From Jeotgalibaca sp. MA1X17-3 (GTDB taxonomy: Bacteria > Bacillota > Bacilli > Lactobacillales > Aerococcaceae): 64,000 bases of DNA. The notes below the pieces were generated by a model. The model saw nothing but the letters and a program-made list of their open reading frames with translations. It did no database searches and was not told the origin of the DNA. The stretch lies in contig NZ_CP090983.1 in NCBI RefSeq assembly GCF_021513155.1, positions 2,140,501 through 2,204,500 of the forward strand, written 5' to 3'. How positions within the stretch are numbered: the first letter of the stretch is position 1; each line of letters starts with the position of its first letter. The position numbers and the translations under genes are program-made. Shown here piece after piece: positions 8,444-16,751 of this stretch.

Positions 8444-10231
8444 ATGAGCAGAGAACAAATTGAAAACAAATTAGCGCTGCTGCCAGACTTACCTGGCTGT
8501 TATATTATGAAGAATAAAGAAAATGAAATCATTTATATCGGGAAAGCAAAGAATTTACGAAATCGCGTAAAGTCTTATTTTCATGGAAAGCATGAAGGAA
8601 AAACTGCCCTACTAGTTGCCGATATCGATCATTTTGAGTTTATCGTTACGTCTACCGACAAAGAATCTTTGCTACTTGAAATCAGCTTAATTAGACAATA
8701 TCAACCGCACTATAACATCAAATTAAAGCAAGGAACGATGTATCCTTATTTAAAAATTACGAATGAGAAAGACCCGCAACTAATCATCTCTTCTTATGTA
8801 GAAGAAGATGGTGGTATTTATTTTGGACCGTATCCTCACGTTTATGCCGCTACGGAGACTCAACAATTTATTCAAAAGGTGTATCCATTACGAAAATGTG
8901 CTAAAAATCAAAAAAGAGCTTGTCTTTACTATTCCATGGGACAATGCATTGGTTGTTGCGATCATGAAGTAACTTCTGAAGAATATCAAGAGCAAATCAA
9001 AAAAATCTCTCGCTTCTTAAATGGTGAAGTAAAAGATATTAAAAATGACCTCGTCCATAAAATGAAACATGCTGCGGATGAGTTAGATTTTGAATTGGCG
9101 GCCGACTATCGGGATCAAATTCATTACATTGAAACGACTGTCGAAAAACAAAATATTATGTCACGGGACTACACAAACCGAGATGTATTTGCATTTCATA
9201 TGGATAAGAGTTGGATGAGTATCCAAGTCTTTCTTTTACGACAATCTACAATTATTAAACGGGAAGCTGCCCTTTTTCCTTGTTATGGTATTCCGGAAGA
9301 AGAGTTAGTATCTTTTATCGTTCAATTTTATCAAGAACAAAACCATATTCTACCGAAAGAAATTTTGGTTTCTGAAGGTGTAGACACAGATTTACTTACT
9401 GAAACTTTGAATACAAAAGTACACGTTCCTAAAAGAGGAAGCAAGAAGAGTATCTTAGAATTAGCGATTACAAACAGTGAATTAGCTTTAAACGAAAAAT
9501 TTATGATGATTGAACGAGATAAGAAAAAAACGATTGGAGCTATTCAAGAACTTTCTGAAGCTTTGGGAAGTGAATATATTGAAACGATCGAAGCCTTTGA
9601 CCACTCGAACATAATGGGAACGAACCCCGTTTCTGCTATGGTAGTCTATCGAGATGGAAAACAAGACCCCAGTTCTTATCGTAAATTTAAAATTAAAACG
9701 GTTGAAGGAAGTAATGAATTTGCGACAACTCAAGAAGTCATTCGCAGAAGATATACCCGTTTATTGCGAGAAAGTCGCCCTCTTCCTGATTTAATTTTAA
9801 TGGATGGTGGAAAAATTCAAATTCGTGCGGCTAAAGAAGTGCTTGAAGACGAATTAGGACTAGATATTCCTGTAGTGGGAATGGTTAAAGATAGTAAACA
9901 CAAAACAGCTTCTCTTTTATTTGGTGATGAATACGAAATCATCAAATTAAGTCCAAATAGCCAAGCTTTTCATTTGGTACAACGAATCCAGGAAGAAGTT
10001 CACCGCTTTGCCATTACTTTCCATCGACAAATACGAGGGAAAAACAGCTTTTCTTCTCAACTGGATCAAATTAATGGAGTGGGACCAAAAACACGTACAA
10101 AAGTGTTGAAAGAATTTAGAACATTAAAAAATATACGTGAAGCTTCCATAGATGATTTCAAAAAACTAGGTATACCTGAAAAAGTAGCACATAGTATCTT
10201 AGCCACCTTTGCAGAAGTAAAAAAAGGATAA
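8444..10231 (+). CDS. uvrC: Excinuclease ABC subunit C
   Basis: UvrC makes both incisions around bulky DNA lesions during nucleotide excision repair, acting after UvrA and UvrB. The 595-residue protein has an N-terminal GIY-YIG nuclease domain (LPGCYIM, then IIYIGKAKNLRNRVKSYF), a cysteine cluster at about 145-175 and a UVR motif near 200-235 that contacts UvrB. It continues with the RNase H-like second nuclease (IEAFDHSNIMG, LILMDGGK) and C-terminal helix-hairpin-helix repeats (INGVGPKTRTKVL, LGIPEKVAHSIL). The AAGG at 8431-8434 lies 9 bases before the ATG at 8444; an ATG at 8435 abuts it and is less likely. It is monocistronic. Confidence 0.96.
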   Translation: MSREQIENKLALLPDLPGCYIMKNKENEIIYIGKAKNLRNRVKSYFHGKHEGKTALLVADIDHFEFIVTSTDKESLLLEISLIRQYQPHYNIKLKQGTMYPYLKITNEKDPQLIISSYVEEDGGIYFGPYPHVYAATETQQFIQKVYPLRKCAKNQKRACLYYSMGQCIGCCDHEVTSEEYQEQIKKISRFLNGEVKDIKNDLVHKMKHAADELDFELAADYRDQIHYIETTVEKQNIMSRDYTNRDVFAFHMDKSWMSIQVFLLRQSTIIKREAALFPCYGIPEEELVSFIVQFYQEQNHILPKEILVSEGVDTDLLTETLNTKVHVPKRGSKKSILELAITNSELALNEKFMMIERDKKKTIGAIQELSEALGSEYIETIEAFDHSNIMGTNPVSAMVVYRDGKQDPSSYRKFKIKTVEGSNEFATTQEVIRRRYTRLLRESRPLPDLILMDGGKIQIRAAKEVLEDELGLDIPVVGMVKDSKHKTASLLFGDEYEIIKLSPNSQAFHLVQRIQEEVHRFAITFHRQIRGKNSFSSQLDQINGVGPKTRTKVLKEFRTLKNIREASIDDFKKLGIPEKVAHSILATFAEVKKG

Positions 10232-10326
10232 TCATCTTCTGGTCCTCCAAAACATTTTTTTGTTTGTTTAAAAATGATATACTGAAATAAGATATTCATT
10301 CCAAATATTTTGGAGGAGGAAAATGA

Positions 10327-11178
10327 ATGAAGATTATTGTCGATAGTGCTTGTGATTTACCTTTATCCTATCTTGAAGAAAATCAAGTTGAAGTTTTACC
10401 TTTATTTGTTATTATGGGCGATCAGGAATATACAGATATGTATGAAATTACGAATGAAAAAATCTATGATTTCATTAAAGAAGGAAAGCACCCTCGTACC
10501 AGTCAAGTATCTTTAGAAAAATTTTATACATGTTTTCATAAATTAGCTATGAAAAGTGAGAACAGCATTTATATTACTCTTTCTTCTGAATTATCTGGGA
10601 CGTATCAAACAGCAATGATTGCTTATAATCAAGTTAAAGAGGAATTCCCGAAATGGGATTTACGGATTATCGATTCACAGAATGCTTCTTTAGGGATTGC
10701 TCTGATGGCACGAGAAGCCATTGAAATGCTAGAAAATGGCTTTTCTATAGATGAAATTGAAGAACGAGTACGGTTCATGATTGATCATACGGTTTCACTT
10801 TTTACGGTCCAAGATTTAAATTATTTAGCAGAAGGTGGGCGTCTTTCGAAATCTGGTGCCTTCTTAGGTTCTTTACTCAATATTCACCCTCTTTTGCAAG
10901 TAGTAGATGGAAAATTGGTTCCACAAGAGAAATTCCGGGGTCGTAAAAGGGTATTGAATCGAATGTATGAACGTCTTGAAAAAGAAGCCGATCAAATAAA
11001 AGAACAAACCATTTTGATTGTTCATACAAATGATCATGAAATCGTCCAAGAAATGAAAGAATATATTACTCAAAATATGAAACCAGCAGAAATTATTGAT
11101 TATCCTATCGGAGCAGTCATTTCTGCTCACACTGGAATGGGAACAATCGGAATCTTCTACTTAAATCAATTTGAATAA
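10327..11178 (+). CDS. DegV family fatty-acid-binding protein (FakB-like)
   Basis: DegV proteins bind a single fatty acid and, in Firmicutes, serve as FakB subunits that present it to the FakA kinase for incorporation into phospholipid. The 283-residue protein begins KIIVDSACDLP and has the conserved RTSQVS segment near residue 60 and the ITLSSELSGTYQTA motif near 85. It also has the DLNYLAEGGRLSKSGAFLGSLLNIHPLLQV signature around 162-190 and a late HTGMGTIGIFY. It starts at the ATG at 10327 behind GGAGGAGG; an overlapping ATG at 10323 is out of frame. No fakA is present in the window. The fatty-acid role is from the family; the specificity is unknown. Confidence 0.9.
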   Translation: MKIIVDSACDLPLSYLEENQVEVLPLFVIMGDQEYTDMYEITNEKIYDFIKEGKHPRTSQVSLEKFYTCFHKLAMKSENSIYITLSSELSGTYQTAMIAYNQVKEEFPKWDLRIIDSQNASLGIALMAREAIEMLENGFSIDEIEERVRFMIDHTVSLFTVQDLNYLAEGGRLSKSGAFLGSLLNIHPLLQVVDGKLVPQEKFRGRKRVLNRMYERLEKEADQIKEQTILIVHTNDHEIVQEMKEYITQNMKPAEIIDYPIGAVISAHTGMGTIGIFYLNQFE

Positions 11179-11179
11179 T

Positions 11180-11200
11180 AAAAAAGAAATGATCCCTTTG
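11180..11200. terminator. Left half of a terminator split by the IS
   Basis: AAAAAAGAAATGATCCCTTTG directly after the degV stop is complementary, with one small mismatch, to the stretch at 12746-12767 on the far side of the IS. Together they form an AT-rich bidirectional terminator hairpin whose loop received the insertion. Confidence 0.7.
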
Positions 11201-11204
11201 AGCC

Positions 11205-11250
11205 GACCCCCGAAAGTTAGACCTTAAAAATCTATCTTTTGGGGGTATTT
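11205..11250 (+). terminator. Hairpin at the left end of the IS
   Basis: ACCCCCGAAAGTTAGA pairs with TCTATCTTTTGGGGGT, then TATTTTTA follows. It should stop transcripts entering from degV before they reach the transposase. Confidence 0.65.
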
Positions 11251-11252
11251 TT

Positions 11253-11825
11253 ATGGCTAAATATAGTTACGAGTTGAAATTAAAAATCGTTGAAGATTAT
11301 ATGAATGGCAAAGGGGGATATTATTACCTCGCCAATAAATATGGTGTTACGTCTGATTCAACTGTTAAAAAATGGGTGAATAGCTATAAAGCAATGGGAA
11401 AGGATAGTTTAAAACGTAGTCGTCAAAATAAGAGTTATTCTGTTCAATTCAAGGTAAATGCGGTAGAGTTATATTTAACTACAGAAATGTCCTATCAGAA
11501 TCTCGCTATAGAACTTGAAATTAATAATCCCAGTCTCTTGGCAAGATGGGTTCAAGTCTTTCATAGCGAAGGTATGGAAGGCCTTTCTAAAGCGAAAGGA
11601 AGACCGCCTAAAATGACTCCAGATCAACATTCTAAAGACCAAGAGTCTCGTGAGACCAACGGGTCTCAAGAACCCCATATTGAAGAGTTGAAAAAACAAG
11701 TCCATCGTTTAGAAATAGAGAACGCCTTTTTAAAAGAACTCAGGAGGTTGCGGAGCGAGGAATCGCACAAAGCAACGAACAAATCTCAAGAGTCATTCAC
11801 ACCCTCCGAGGACGATTCAAATTAA
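11253..11825 (+). CDS. IS150-type transposase subunit A (orfA)
   Basis: OrfA is the DNA-binding part of an IS3 family transposase. The 190-residue protein carries two helix-turn-helix segments (about 5-50 and 60-105, the first reading YYLANKYGVTSDSTVKKWV), then a linker and a leucine-zipper-like helix (HIEELKKQVHRLEIENAFLK). Near 11729 the message has TTTAAAA read as T TTA AAA, a classic -1 slippery heptamer. A ribosome slipping there continues into orfB, giving the fused OrfAB transposase. After that point the unshifted frame adds only a short low-complexity tail. This matches the usual organisation of the family. Confidence 0.92.
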   Translation: MAKYSYELKLKIVEDYMNGKGGYYYLANKYGVTSDSTVKKWVNSYKAMGKDSLKRSRQNKSYSVQFKVNAVELYLTTEMSYQNLAIELEINNPSLLARWVQVFHSEGMEGLSKAKGRPPKMTPDQHSKDQESRETNGSQEPHIEELKKQVHRLEIENAFLKELRRLRSEESHKATNKSQESFTPSEDDSN

Positions 11826-11866
11826 AAGACATTCTTGAGGTCGTAAAATTTCCTAAATCAACGTAT

Positions 11867-12679
11867 ATGTACTGGCAAAAACGTTTTGATCGAGAAGACC
11901 CAGATAAAGAAATCAAAGAAGTGATGATGACTATAAGAAAGCAGCACGCTGATTATGGGTACCGACGTATGAAAAAAGAGTTACTTAAGTATGGTGTTGA
12001 AATCAATCATAAAAAGCTTCAACGACTCATGGTTGAACTTGATATCCGCGTTAAATCTTATTCTCGAAAATCACGAAAATACAGTTCTTATAAAGGTAAC
12101 GTCGGAGTTCTAGCTCCTAATCGTATAAATAGACGGTTTAACTCCTCTATCCCTTATCAAAAAATCACTACGGACACGACGGAGTTTAAATATTATGAGA
12201 AAGACGAATCAGGTCGTTTGCAAATTAAAAAGTTATACCTCGATCCATTTATGGATTTATTTAATCGCGAGATCATTAGTTTTAAAGTGACTAAACAACC
12301 CAATGGCGAAAGCATTATAGCAGCTTTAAATGACGCTATCCAGGCTTCGAGAACGTGTAAATATAGACGAACGTTCCATTCAGATCAGGGCTGGGCGTAT
12401 CAAATGAAGGCCTATGGTGTAGAATTAGAAGACAACAACATTTTCCAAAGTATGTCCCGTAAGGGAAACTGCTTCGATAACAGTCCAATGGAGAACTTCT
12501 TTAGTATATTGAAACAGGAAATGTATCATGGACGTATTTATAAAAGTTACGGGGAATTAAAGAAAGCAATAGTGATCTTCATTAATTATTACAATAACGA
12601 TCGAATGAAGGAGAAACTTAATTGGTTAAGTCCAATTGAATACCGATTATCATCACCTTCTTTAAAACAAAGCGCATAA
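11867..12679 (+). CDS. IS150-type transposase subunit B (orfB), DDE integrase core
   Basis: OrfB is the catalytic part of the transposase. The rve-type core shows the DDE residues in TDTTEFKYY (first Asp), FHSDQGWAY (second Asp) and NSPMENFFSILKQE (Glu), followed by the conserved YNNDRMKEKLNWLSPIEYR ending. The first ATG of the frame is 11867, but the frame is open and homologous back to the slippery site near 11735 (ERGIAQSNEQISRV, then LKDILEVVKFPKSTY). It is therefore most likely made as an OrfAB fusion by -1 frameshifting. No stops or gaps are seen in the core. Confidence 0.92.
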   Translation: MYWQKRFDREDPDKEIKEVMMTIRKQHADYGYRRMKKELLKYGVEINHKKLQRLMVELDIRVKSYSRKSRKYSSYKGNVGVLAPNRINRRFNSSIPYQKITTDTTEFKYYEKDESGRLQIKKLYLDPFMDLFNREIISFKVTKQPNGESIIAALNDAIQASRTCKYRRTFHSDQGWAYQMKAYGVELEDNNIFQSMSRKGNCFDNSPMENFFSILKQEMYHGRIYKSYGELKKAIVIFINYYNNDRMKEKLNWLSPIEYRLSSPSLKQSA

Positions 12680-12711
12680 AAAACAGAGTAGAATAATCTA
12701 CTCTGCAAAAA
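12680..12711 (-). terminator. Hairpin at the right end of the IS
   Basis: A 9-bp stem, CAGAGTAGA/TCTACTCTG, with a 4-base loop is followed on the minus strand by TTTTTT. It would block transcripts entering the IS from the gene at 12766-13896. Confidence 0.65.
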
Positions 12712-12743
12712 AGTCTAACTTTTTGGGGTCACTATAATTTTCA

Positions 12744-12768
12744 ATAAAAGGATATCATTTCTTTTTTA
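12744..12768. terminator. Right half of the terminator split by the IS
   Basis: AAAAGGATATCATTTCTTTTTT is the partner of the arm at 11180-11200. Before the insertion the two formed a shared terminator for degV and the converging HIRAN operon. Confidence 0.7.
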
Positions 12769-13896
12769 TTTTTTAGATATTTTACTTTGAGGAAATTGTA
12801 CAATATTTTTGCTAGAAATTTTTTCTTTCTGAGGTGGCCTTTCCCCTCTTTGCCTCAGCATAATCGTAATACGCGGATCTGCTTCATAAATATCCTCACT
12901 AGTCATTATGGCATACAAGATATCATTATTTTCTAAAAGATTGGCAAGTACCCGATTATCTATACGGGGAATATATCCTAATAGATAGCCGTTCTCCAAC
13001 GTTACCGCAATTGCATGACGATCGAGCTCGTGATCTTTATCGCGTACCAATTGTAGAAGGCTCCCTTTTCTAATTAAGACATCAATGACGGATAAATCAT
13101 GTTGATGGGCGCCTGTAATGTACGTATCTAATAACTTTCTATCTGCGCTACTTTTTTTGATCACTGGATTTTCTACTTTTAAAAATTTCCGTTCTTTTTC
13201 TGCTTCCGCTTCTGGATCTAGTAAAAAACGCAATAAATTGGAGTTTTTTCTATTTTTTTCTAGCTTCGTTAAAGCTTCCAATTCTCCTAAAACTTTTTCA
13301 TTCCATTTCTCACGATTTTTCTTTAGTCCTTGTAATGCTATTCTACGTATTTTAGGTTGGTAGTAATGAATCCCTTTTAATAGCCATTCTTCGTCATATA
13401 AATCCTTCTCAATCATCAGTTCAAAGAGTGTTTCTAACCACATGTTCACACGAAATAAATCATGTGTTTCAGGTAATTCTTCCTCGTCAAACTCTAAAGT
13501 CAAAGTAAAGAGTTCTTTATTTAACAATTGTTTTAGATAATCACAAACCTTCATAAAGTAGGTATTGGGGTGATTGATGAGAAAGAAGTCCAATAGATGC
13601 AATCCTAAGGGGTTTCTTCTTAAAATGGGAATAAAGATATTTATTTCCGGGGTCATTTCCATAAACTGTAAGACGGTAACAATCAGATAATCTGATTCAG
13701 TAGGATTTGCTAACTCCTTGTTACTAATTAAGTTCCATTTTGGTTTGTTTAAGAAAATTTCAATCGAGCGAATAATTTCTTCATAACGTTTAAAACGAAG
13801 TTCCCAATACTCACTAATTTCTTCTTTATCTTCAGAGTCTTGATCTAAATCTTGGTAATCTTGTTTCCAATTATCAATAATTTGATGCCAAATCAT
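12766..13896 (-). CDS. HIRAN-domain protein with helical N-terminus, function unknown
   Basis: The 376-residue protein ends in a HIRAN-like domain (about residues 258-348): TYITGAHQHD, then LVRDKDHELDRHAIAV, then GYLLGYIPRIDNRVLANLLENN. HIRAN domains occur in DNA-repair helicases such as HLTF, where they bind 3' DNA ends, and also stand-alone in bacteria. The preceding 250 residues are acidic and helical, with a HEAT-like pair near 170-195. A basic tail ends at KISKK. The ATG at 13896 overlaps the upstream stop as ATGA behind AGGA, so the two genes are translationally coupled; a start two codons earlier is possible. No enzyme motif is seen. The domain call is good; the role is unknown. Confidence 0.75.
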   Translation of the reverse strand: MIWHQIIDNWKQDYQDLDQDSEDKEEISEYWELRFKRYEEIIRSIEIFLNKPKWNLISNKELANPTESDYLIVTVLQFMEMTPEINIFIPILRRNPLGLHLLDFFLINHPNTYFMKVCDYLKQLLNKELFTLTLEFDEEELPETHDLFRVNMWLETLFELMIEKDLYDEEWLLKGIHYYQPKIRRIALQGLKKNREKWNEKVLGELEALTKLEKNRKNSNLLRFLLDPEAEAEKERKFLKVENPVIKKSSADRKLLDTYITGAHQHDLSVIDVLIRKGSLLQLVRDKDHELDRHAIAVTLENGYLLGYIPRIDNRVLANLLENNDILYAIMTSEDIYEADPRITIMLRQRGERPPQKEKISSKNIVQFPQSKISKK

Positions 13897-14762
13897 AACC
13901 ATTCCTGCTTGATCAATGAACGAGATTGCGAATTCTTTTTTTCAACAATTTTTTCCATAAACGTTAGCATTTTATCTGAAATAGATTCTAGATCATTGAC
14001 TTCTCGATAGGCTAAAAAATACATTAAATCACTATAATTGTTTTCAGTAATTTCTACATCAAACAAATATTCACGAATATCCGTTTTTTGAAAGGAAAGG
14101 CTAGAGTATATATTTGAAAGAAAATAGCTTTTGATCCCTTCTTTTATTACCCATCCTTTTTGCTCTTCCGTTACAGGTCGAAGAAGAAAAAGTGCTGCTA
14201 ACTTCCCATATCCAATCGTATGTTGAGCTAAGTCAAAAATAAATTTATTTTGTGAAAAATAAGAGTGCCGTAAACTTTCTGCAACATATATTGTAAAATC
14301 ACTATGATAACCCAACGTTTTGAATATCTGCTGGGTTAAATCATTAGGAAAAAAACCTAAAATAATAATACCTAATTTCACTTCTTCAGGATGCAAACTT
14401 TTCCGTACTAGATCCATGGCAAAAGTGTGGAGTTTTTTTTCATTAAAAGTTTGGTGTTCTAAAAGCACTCGCAGTCGTTCTCGGAGTTCAATGAAGAATA
14501 GCCGTAAGGGATTCTCAGTTAGAAATTCAGTGATTTCTGAATCATTTTGAAAATCTTCCTCTTTTTGTAAAAGATTTTCTAATAGTACACAACACTCACA
14601 GGCTAAATCTTCCTTTCTACTAAAAGGGATTCCTTCCGTAAGCAATACAAATAGCGTATCTTCTCTTCCAGAAACTTGTGGATTCTGAAATGAATAAGGT
14701 AAATTTGGATCTTCTTCTTTTTCTTTTAGAATCGTTTCGTAAATACTACTAGTCGTAATCAT
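13893..14762 (-). CDS. Hypothetical helical protein coupled to the HIRAN gene
   Basis: This 289-residue cytoplasmic protein is unrecognised. It is predicted to be almost wholly alpha-helical, acidic and without membrane segments. A CECC cluster (about residues 54-57) could bind metal or be redox active. The middle resembles alpha-solenoid repeats (KKLHTFAMDLVRKSLHPEEVKLGIIILGFF, QQIFKTLGYHSDF). It is the first gene of a two-gene operon, its stop overlapping the start of the HIRAN-domain gene by four bases, so the products probably act together. The start at 14762 has GAAAGGAGAG 8 bases upstream. Function cannot be assigned. Confidence 0.7.
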   Translation of the reverse strand: MITTSSIYETILKEKEEDPNLPYSFQNPQVSGREDTLFVLLTEGIPFSRKEDLACECCVLLENLLQKEEDFQNDSEITEFLTENPLRLFFIELRERLRVLLEHQTFNEKKLHTFAMDLVRKSLHPEEVKLGIIILGFFPNDLTQQIFKTLGYHSDFTIYVAESLRHSYFSQNKFIFDLAQHTIGYGKLAALFLLRPVTEEQKGWVIKEGIKSYFLSNIYSSLSFQKTDIREYLFDVEITENNYSDLMYFLAYREVNDLESISDKMLTFMEKIVEKKNSQSRSLIKQEWL

Positions 14763-14874
14763 TACATGGCTCTCCTTTCATCCGTTTTTTGACGAATACT
14801 CTTTAAATTTTAATGTATTGATTTGTTCTGTTAGTTAAATCATATCATAAGATGCTTCCTTTTTGACTAATACT

Positions 14875-14952
14875 AGACAACGATTTTTAGATATTTCTAT
14901 TAAAACAAACGAAATAACACTTTAATGATATAAAGTGCTACCTCGTTGTCTA
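14875..14952. repeat. Nested inverted repeat downstream of ydbC
   Basis: The outer arms TAGACAACGA (14875-14884) and TCGTTGTCTA (14943-14952) are perfect complements. Inside them CACTTTA and TAAAGTG form a second hairpin. The 78-bp structure lies between two minus-strand genes. It could be a weak terminator for ydbC or a small mobile remnant; the sequence does not decide. Confidence 0.45.
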
Positions 14953-14989
14953 TTATTTTATACATTTATCGATATAAAAATCTTTTTTC

Positions 14990-15202
14990 TTAATTAATAA
15001 TGAATAAACGGAGTTGACCAATCTCTTCTTCATTCATGGTAATGCCTTTTCCCATTTTAGTATGATCAGGATTCCATTCACGAATATCGTACTTGGGTTC
15101 ATTATCATTCCACTTAATCACATTCAATTCTTTTGTCCACCCTTTTTCTGAAGTACTTAACACTCCAATATGGGCTACTATTTCATACTTAAAATCACTC
15201 AT
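14990..15202 (-). CDS. YdbC-like protein with PC4-type single-stranded DNA-binding fold
   Basis: This 70-residue protein of the YdbC family is a bacterial relative of the eukaryotic coactivator PC4, which binds single-stranded DNA. It shows the family pattern FKYEIVAHIGVLSTSEKGWTKELN, then KYDIREWNP and KMGKGITMNEEE, covering almost the whole protein. It has one domain and no signal peptide. It starts behind AAAGGAGCGG and appears monocistronic. The DNA-binding role is known from family structures; its biological purpose in bacteria is unclear. Confidence 0.85.
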   Translation of the reverse strand: MSDFKYEIVAHIGVLSTSEKGWTKELNVIKWNDNEPKYDIREWNPDHTKMGKGITMNEEEIGQLRLFIIN

Positions 15203-15301
15203 TGTGACCGCTCCTTTTCTCTTAACTTCTATTGATTTCTTCCCTTAAATTTACCACTGGAAAGTATATCCGTCAAAAGAAAGCCTTTTTTTAGTAGACT
15301 A

Positions 15302-16696
15302 TTAGAATGGACCATAACCGATATTATAAGCATACAGTAGGAATGCCATTCCAATTAATAGCCAAATTAACATAAGTGGAGCTAAATATCTTACCCATTT
15401 CGTATAAGGAATTCTGGCTACAGAAAGCTGCGCCATTAGCACACCACTTGTGATCATAATCGAATCCATAAAGCCACTACCTAGTTGGTACGCCAAAACT
15501 GATGTTTGACGTGTGATTCCAATTGCATCTGCGAGAGGTACCATAATTGGCATTGTAGCTGCTGCTTGTCCACTTCCAGACGGAATAACAAAATTAATAA
15601 TAATTTGGATTATATACATAGCAACAGAGGCAACTGCACCAGGTAAAATTTGAACGCTACCTGCAAGGAAATTTACAATTGTATCGATAATCATTCCATC
15701 TTCCATCACAATGACAATGGAACGAGCAACCCCTACGATTAGGGCAGCAAAAATCATGTCTTTTGCACCTAAAACAAATAATTCAGCAATTTTAGAAGGT
15801 CCATATCCATATACAAAACCCGCAATAATTCCAGTTGCCATAAAAATGGCACCAATTTCTTGAACAAACCAACCGTATTGAATAACACCATACGCGATTA
15901 GAATCATTCCAGCTGCAAAAATAATTCCTACAGCCACATGACGTTTATTCATTTGAACTTCTTCAAGTTTCTCTTGTGTTCGTTTTGTATCATAAGGAGA
16001 GTACATAAAACTTTTTGTCGGATCTTTTTTTATTTTATTCGCATAAATCATGACATAAATGGATGTTACAATCCAAAGAACAAAAAACATAACAATCCGT
16101 AAACCCATTCCAGAAAACGTTGGTAATTCAGCAATCCCTTGTGCAATTCCAACTGTAAATGGATTTAGAAATCCAGCACTAAATCCAATCGCTGCACCTA
16201 GTGCGATCATACTCATTCCGACGATTGCATCGTATCCTAAAGCAATGGCTAGTGAGACCCCCATTGCAATAAAGACAATTGTTTCTTCTGAGAAGCCTAA
16301 TGTAGCTCCTGTAATTCCAAAAATCAAAATAAACACTGGAATCACTAAACTTTCTCGTCCTTTTAGAAGTTTAGCTATTTTAAAAATAAATGCGGCTACC
16401 ATTCCTGTTTCATTAATCACCATAAATGCTCCACCAATTAAAAAGATAAAAATTGAAATACTTGCAGATTCAACCAATCCTTTTGGGATTGAGTTAATTA
16501 TTTCAAAAAAACCTTGGGGACTAGACTCTACGGCGTGCCACGAATTAGGAACAACAACCGTTCTTGTTCCTTCTTTTATCACTTCGAATTGCCCTGCTGG
16601 AATAATCCAAGTAAGAATTGCCATAATAATCATAACTGAAATCAATAGTACATATGTATGGGGCATCTGAAACCCTTTATTTCTTTTTTTATTCAT
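15302..16696 (-). CDS. YfcC/DcuC-family carrier, probable lysine transporter
   Basis: This 464-residue integral membrane protein belongs to the YfcC (C4-dicarboxylate/basic amino acid carrier, ArcD-related) family. It has about eleven hydrophobic helices and the family segments FLIGGAFMVINETG, GFSEETIVFIAMG and PSGSGQAAATMPIMVPLADAIGITRQ. Substrates of the family are poorly defined. Here the gene lies directly downstream of a lysine riboswitch with a terminator hairpin and is its only visible target, so lysine uptake is the best prediction. The start is the ATG at 16696 behind GGCGG. The frame extending up to 16837 would lie inside the riboswitch and is rejected. The family is firm; the substrate is inferred. 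Confidence 0.88.
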   Translation of the reverse strand: MNKKRNKGFQMPHTYVLLISVMIIMAILTWIIPAGQFEVIKEGTRTVVVPNSWHAVESSPQGFFEIINSIPKGLVESASISIFIFLIGGAFMVINETGMVAAFIFKIAKLLKGRESLVIPVFILIFGITGATLGFSEETIVFIAMGVSLAIALGYDAIVGMSMIALGAAIGFSAGFLNPFTVGIAQGIAELPTFSGMGLRIVMFFVLWIVTSIYVMIYANKIKKDPTKSFMYSPYDTKRTQEKLEEVQMNKRHVAVGIIFAAGMILIAYGVIQYGWFVQEIGAIFMATGIIAGFVYGYGPSKIAELFVLGAKDMIFAALIVGVARSIVIVMEDGMIIDTIVNFLAGSVQILPGAVASVAMYIIQIIINFVIPSGSGQAAATMPIMVPLADAIGITRQTSVLAYQLGSGFMDSIMITSGVLMAQLSVARIPYTKWVRYLAPLMLIWLLIGMAFLLYAYNIGYGPF

Positions 16697-16751
16697 ATCT
16701 AATCCGCCTTTTCTATTTTTGAAACAACGTTTTTTCGAAAAAAGAGTACAC

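Larger units (their letters stand above)
11205..12730 (+). mobile_element. IS3 family (IS150-type) insertion sequence
   Basis: The element is about 1.5 kb, bounded by imperfect inverted repeats: GACCCCCGAAAGTTAGAC on the left and GACCCCAAAAAGTTAGAC (read inward) on the right. It carries two overlapping frames, orfA and orfB, joined by a -1 frameshift signal, as in the IS3 family. Hairpins just inside each end are followed by T runs facing incoming transcription, which would shield the transposase from read-through. No clear target duplication is visible. Both frames look intact, so the copy may be active. Confidence 0.9.

Noticed and set aside
11201..12734. A target-site duplication of the IS
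   Set aside because: The bases beside the two ends (AGCC and ACTA, or shifted by one) do not match, so none is claimed.
16059..16670. A 203-codon frame on the plus strand opposite the YfcC-type carrier
   Set aside because: It is a shadow of a membrane protein gene, without ribosome site or recognisable domain.
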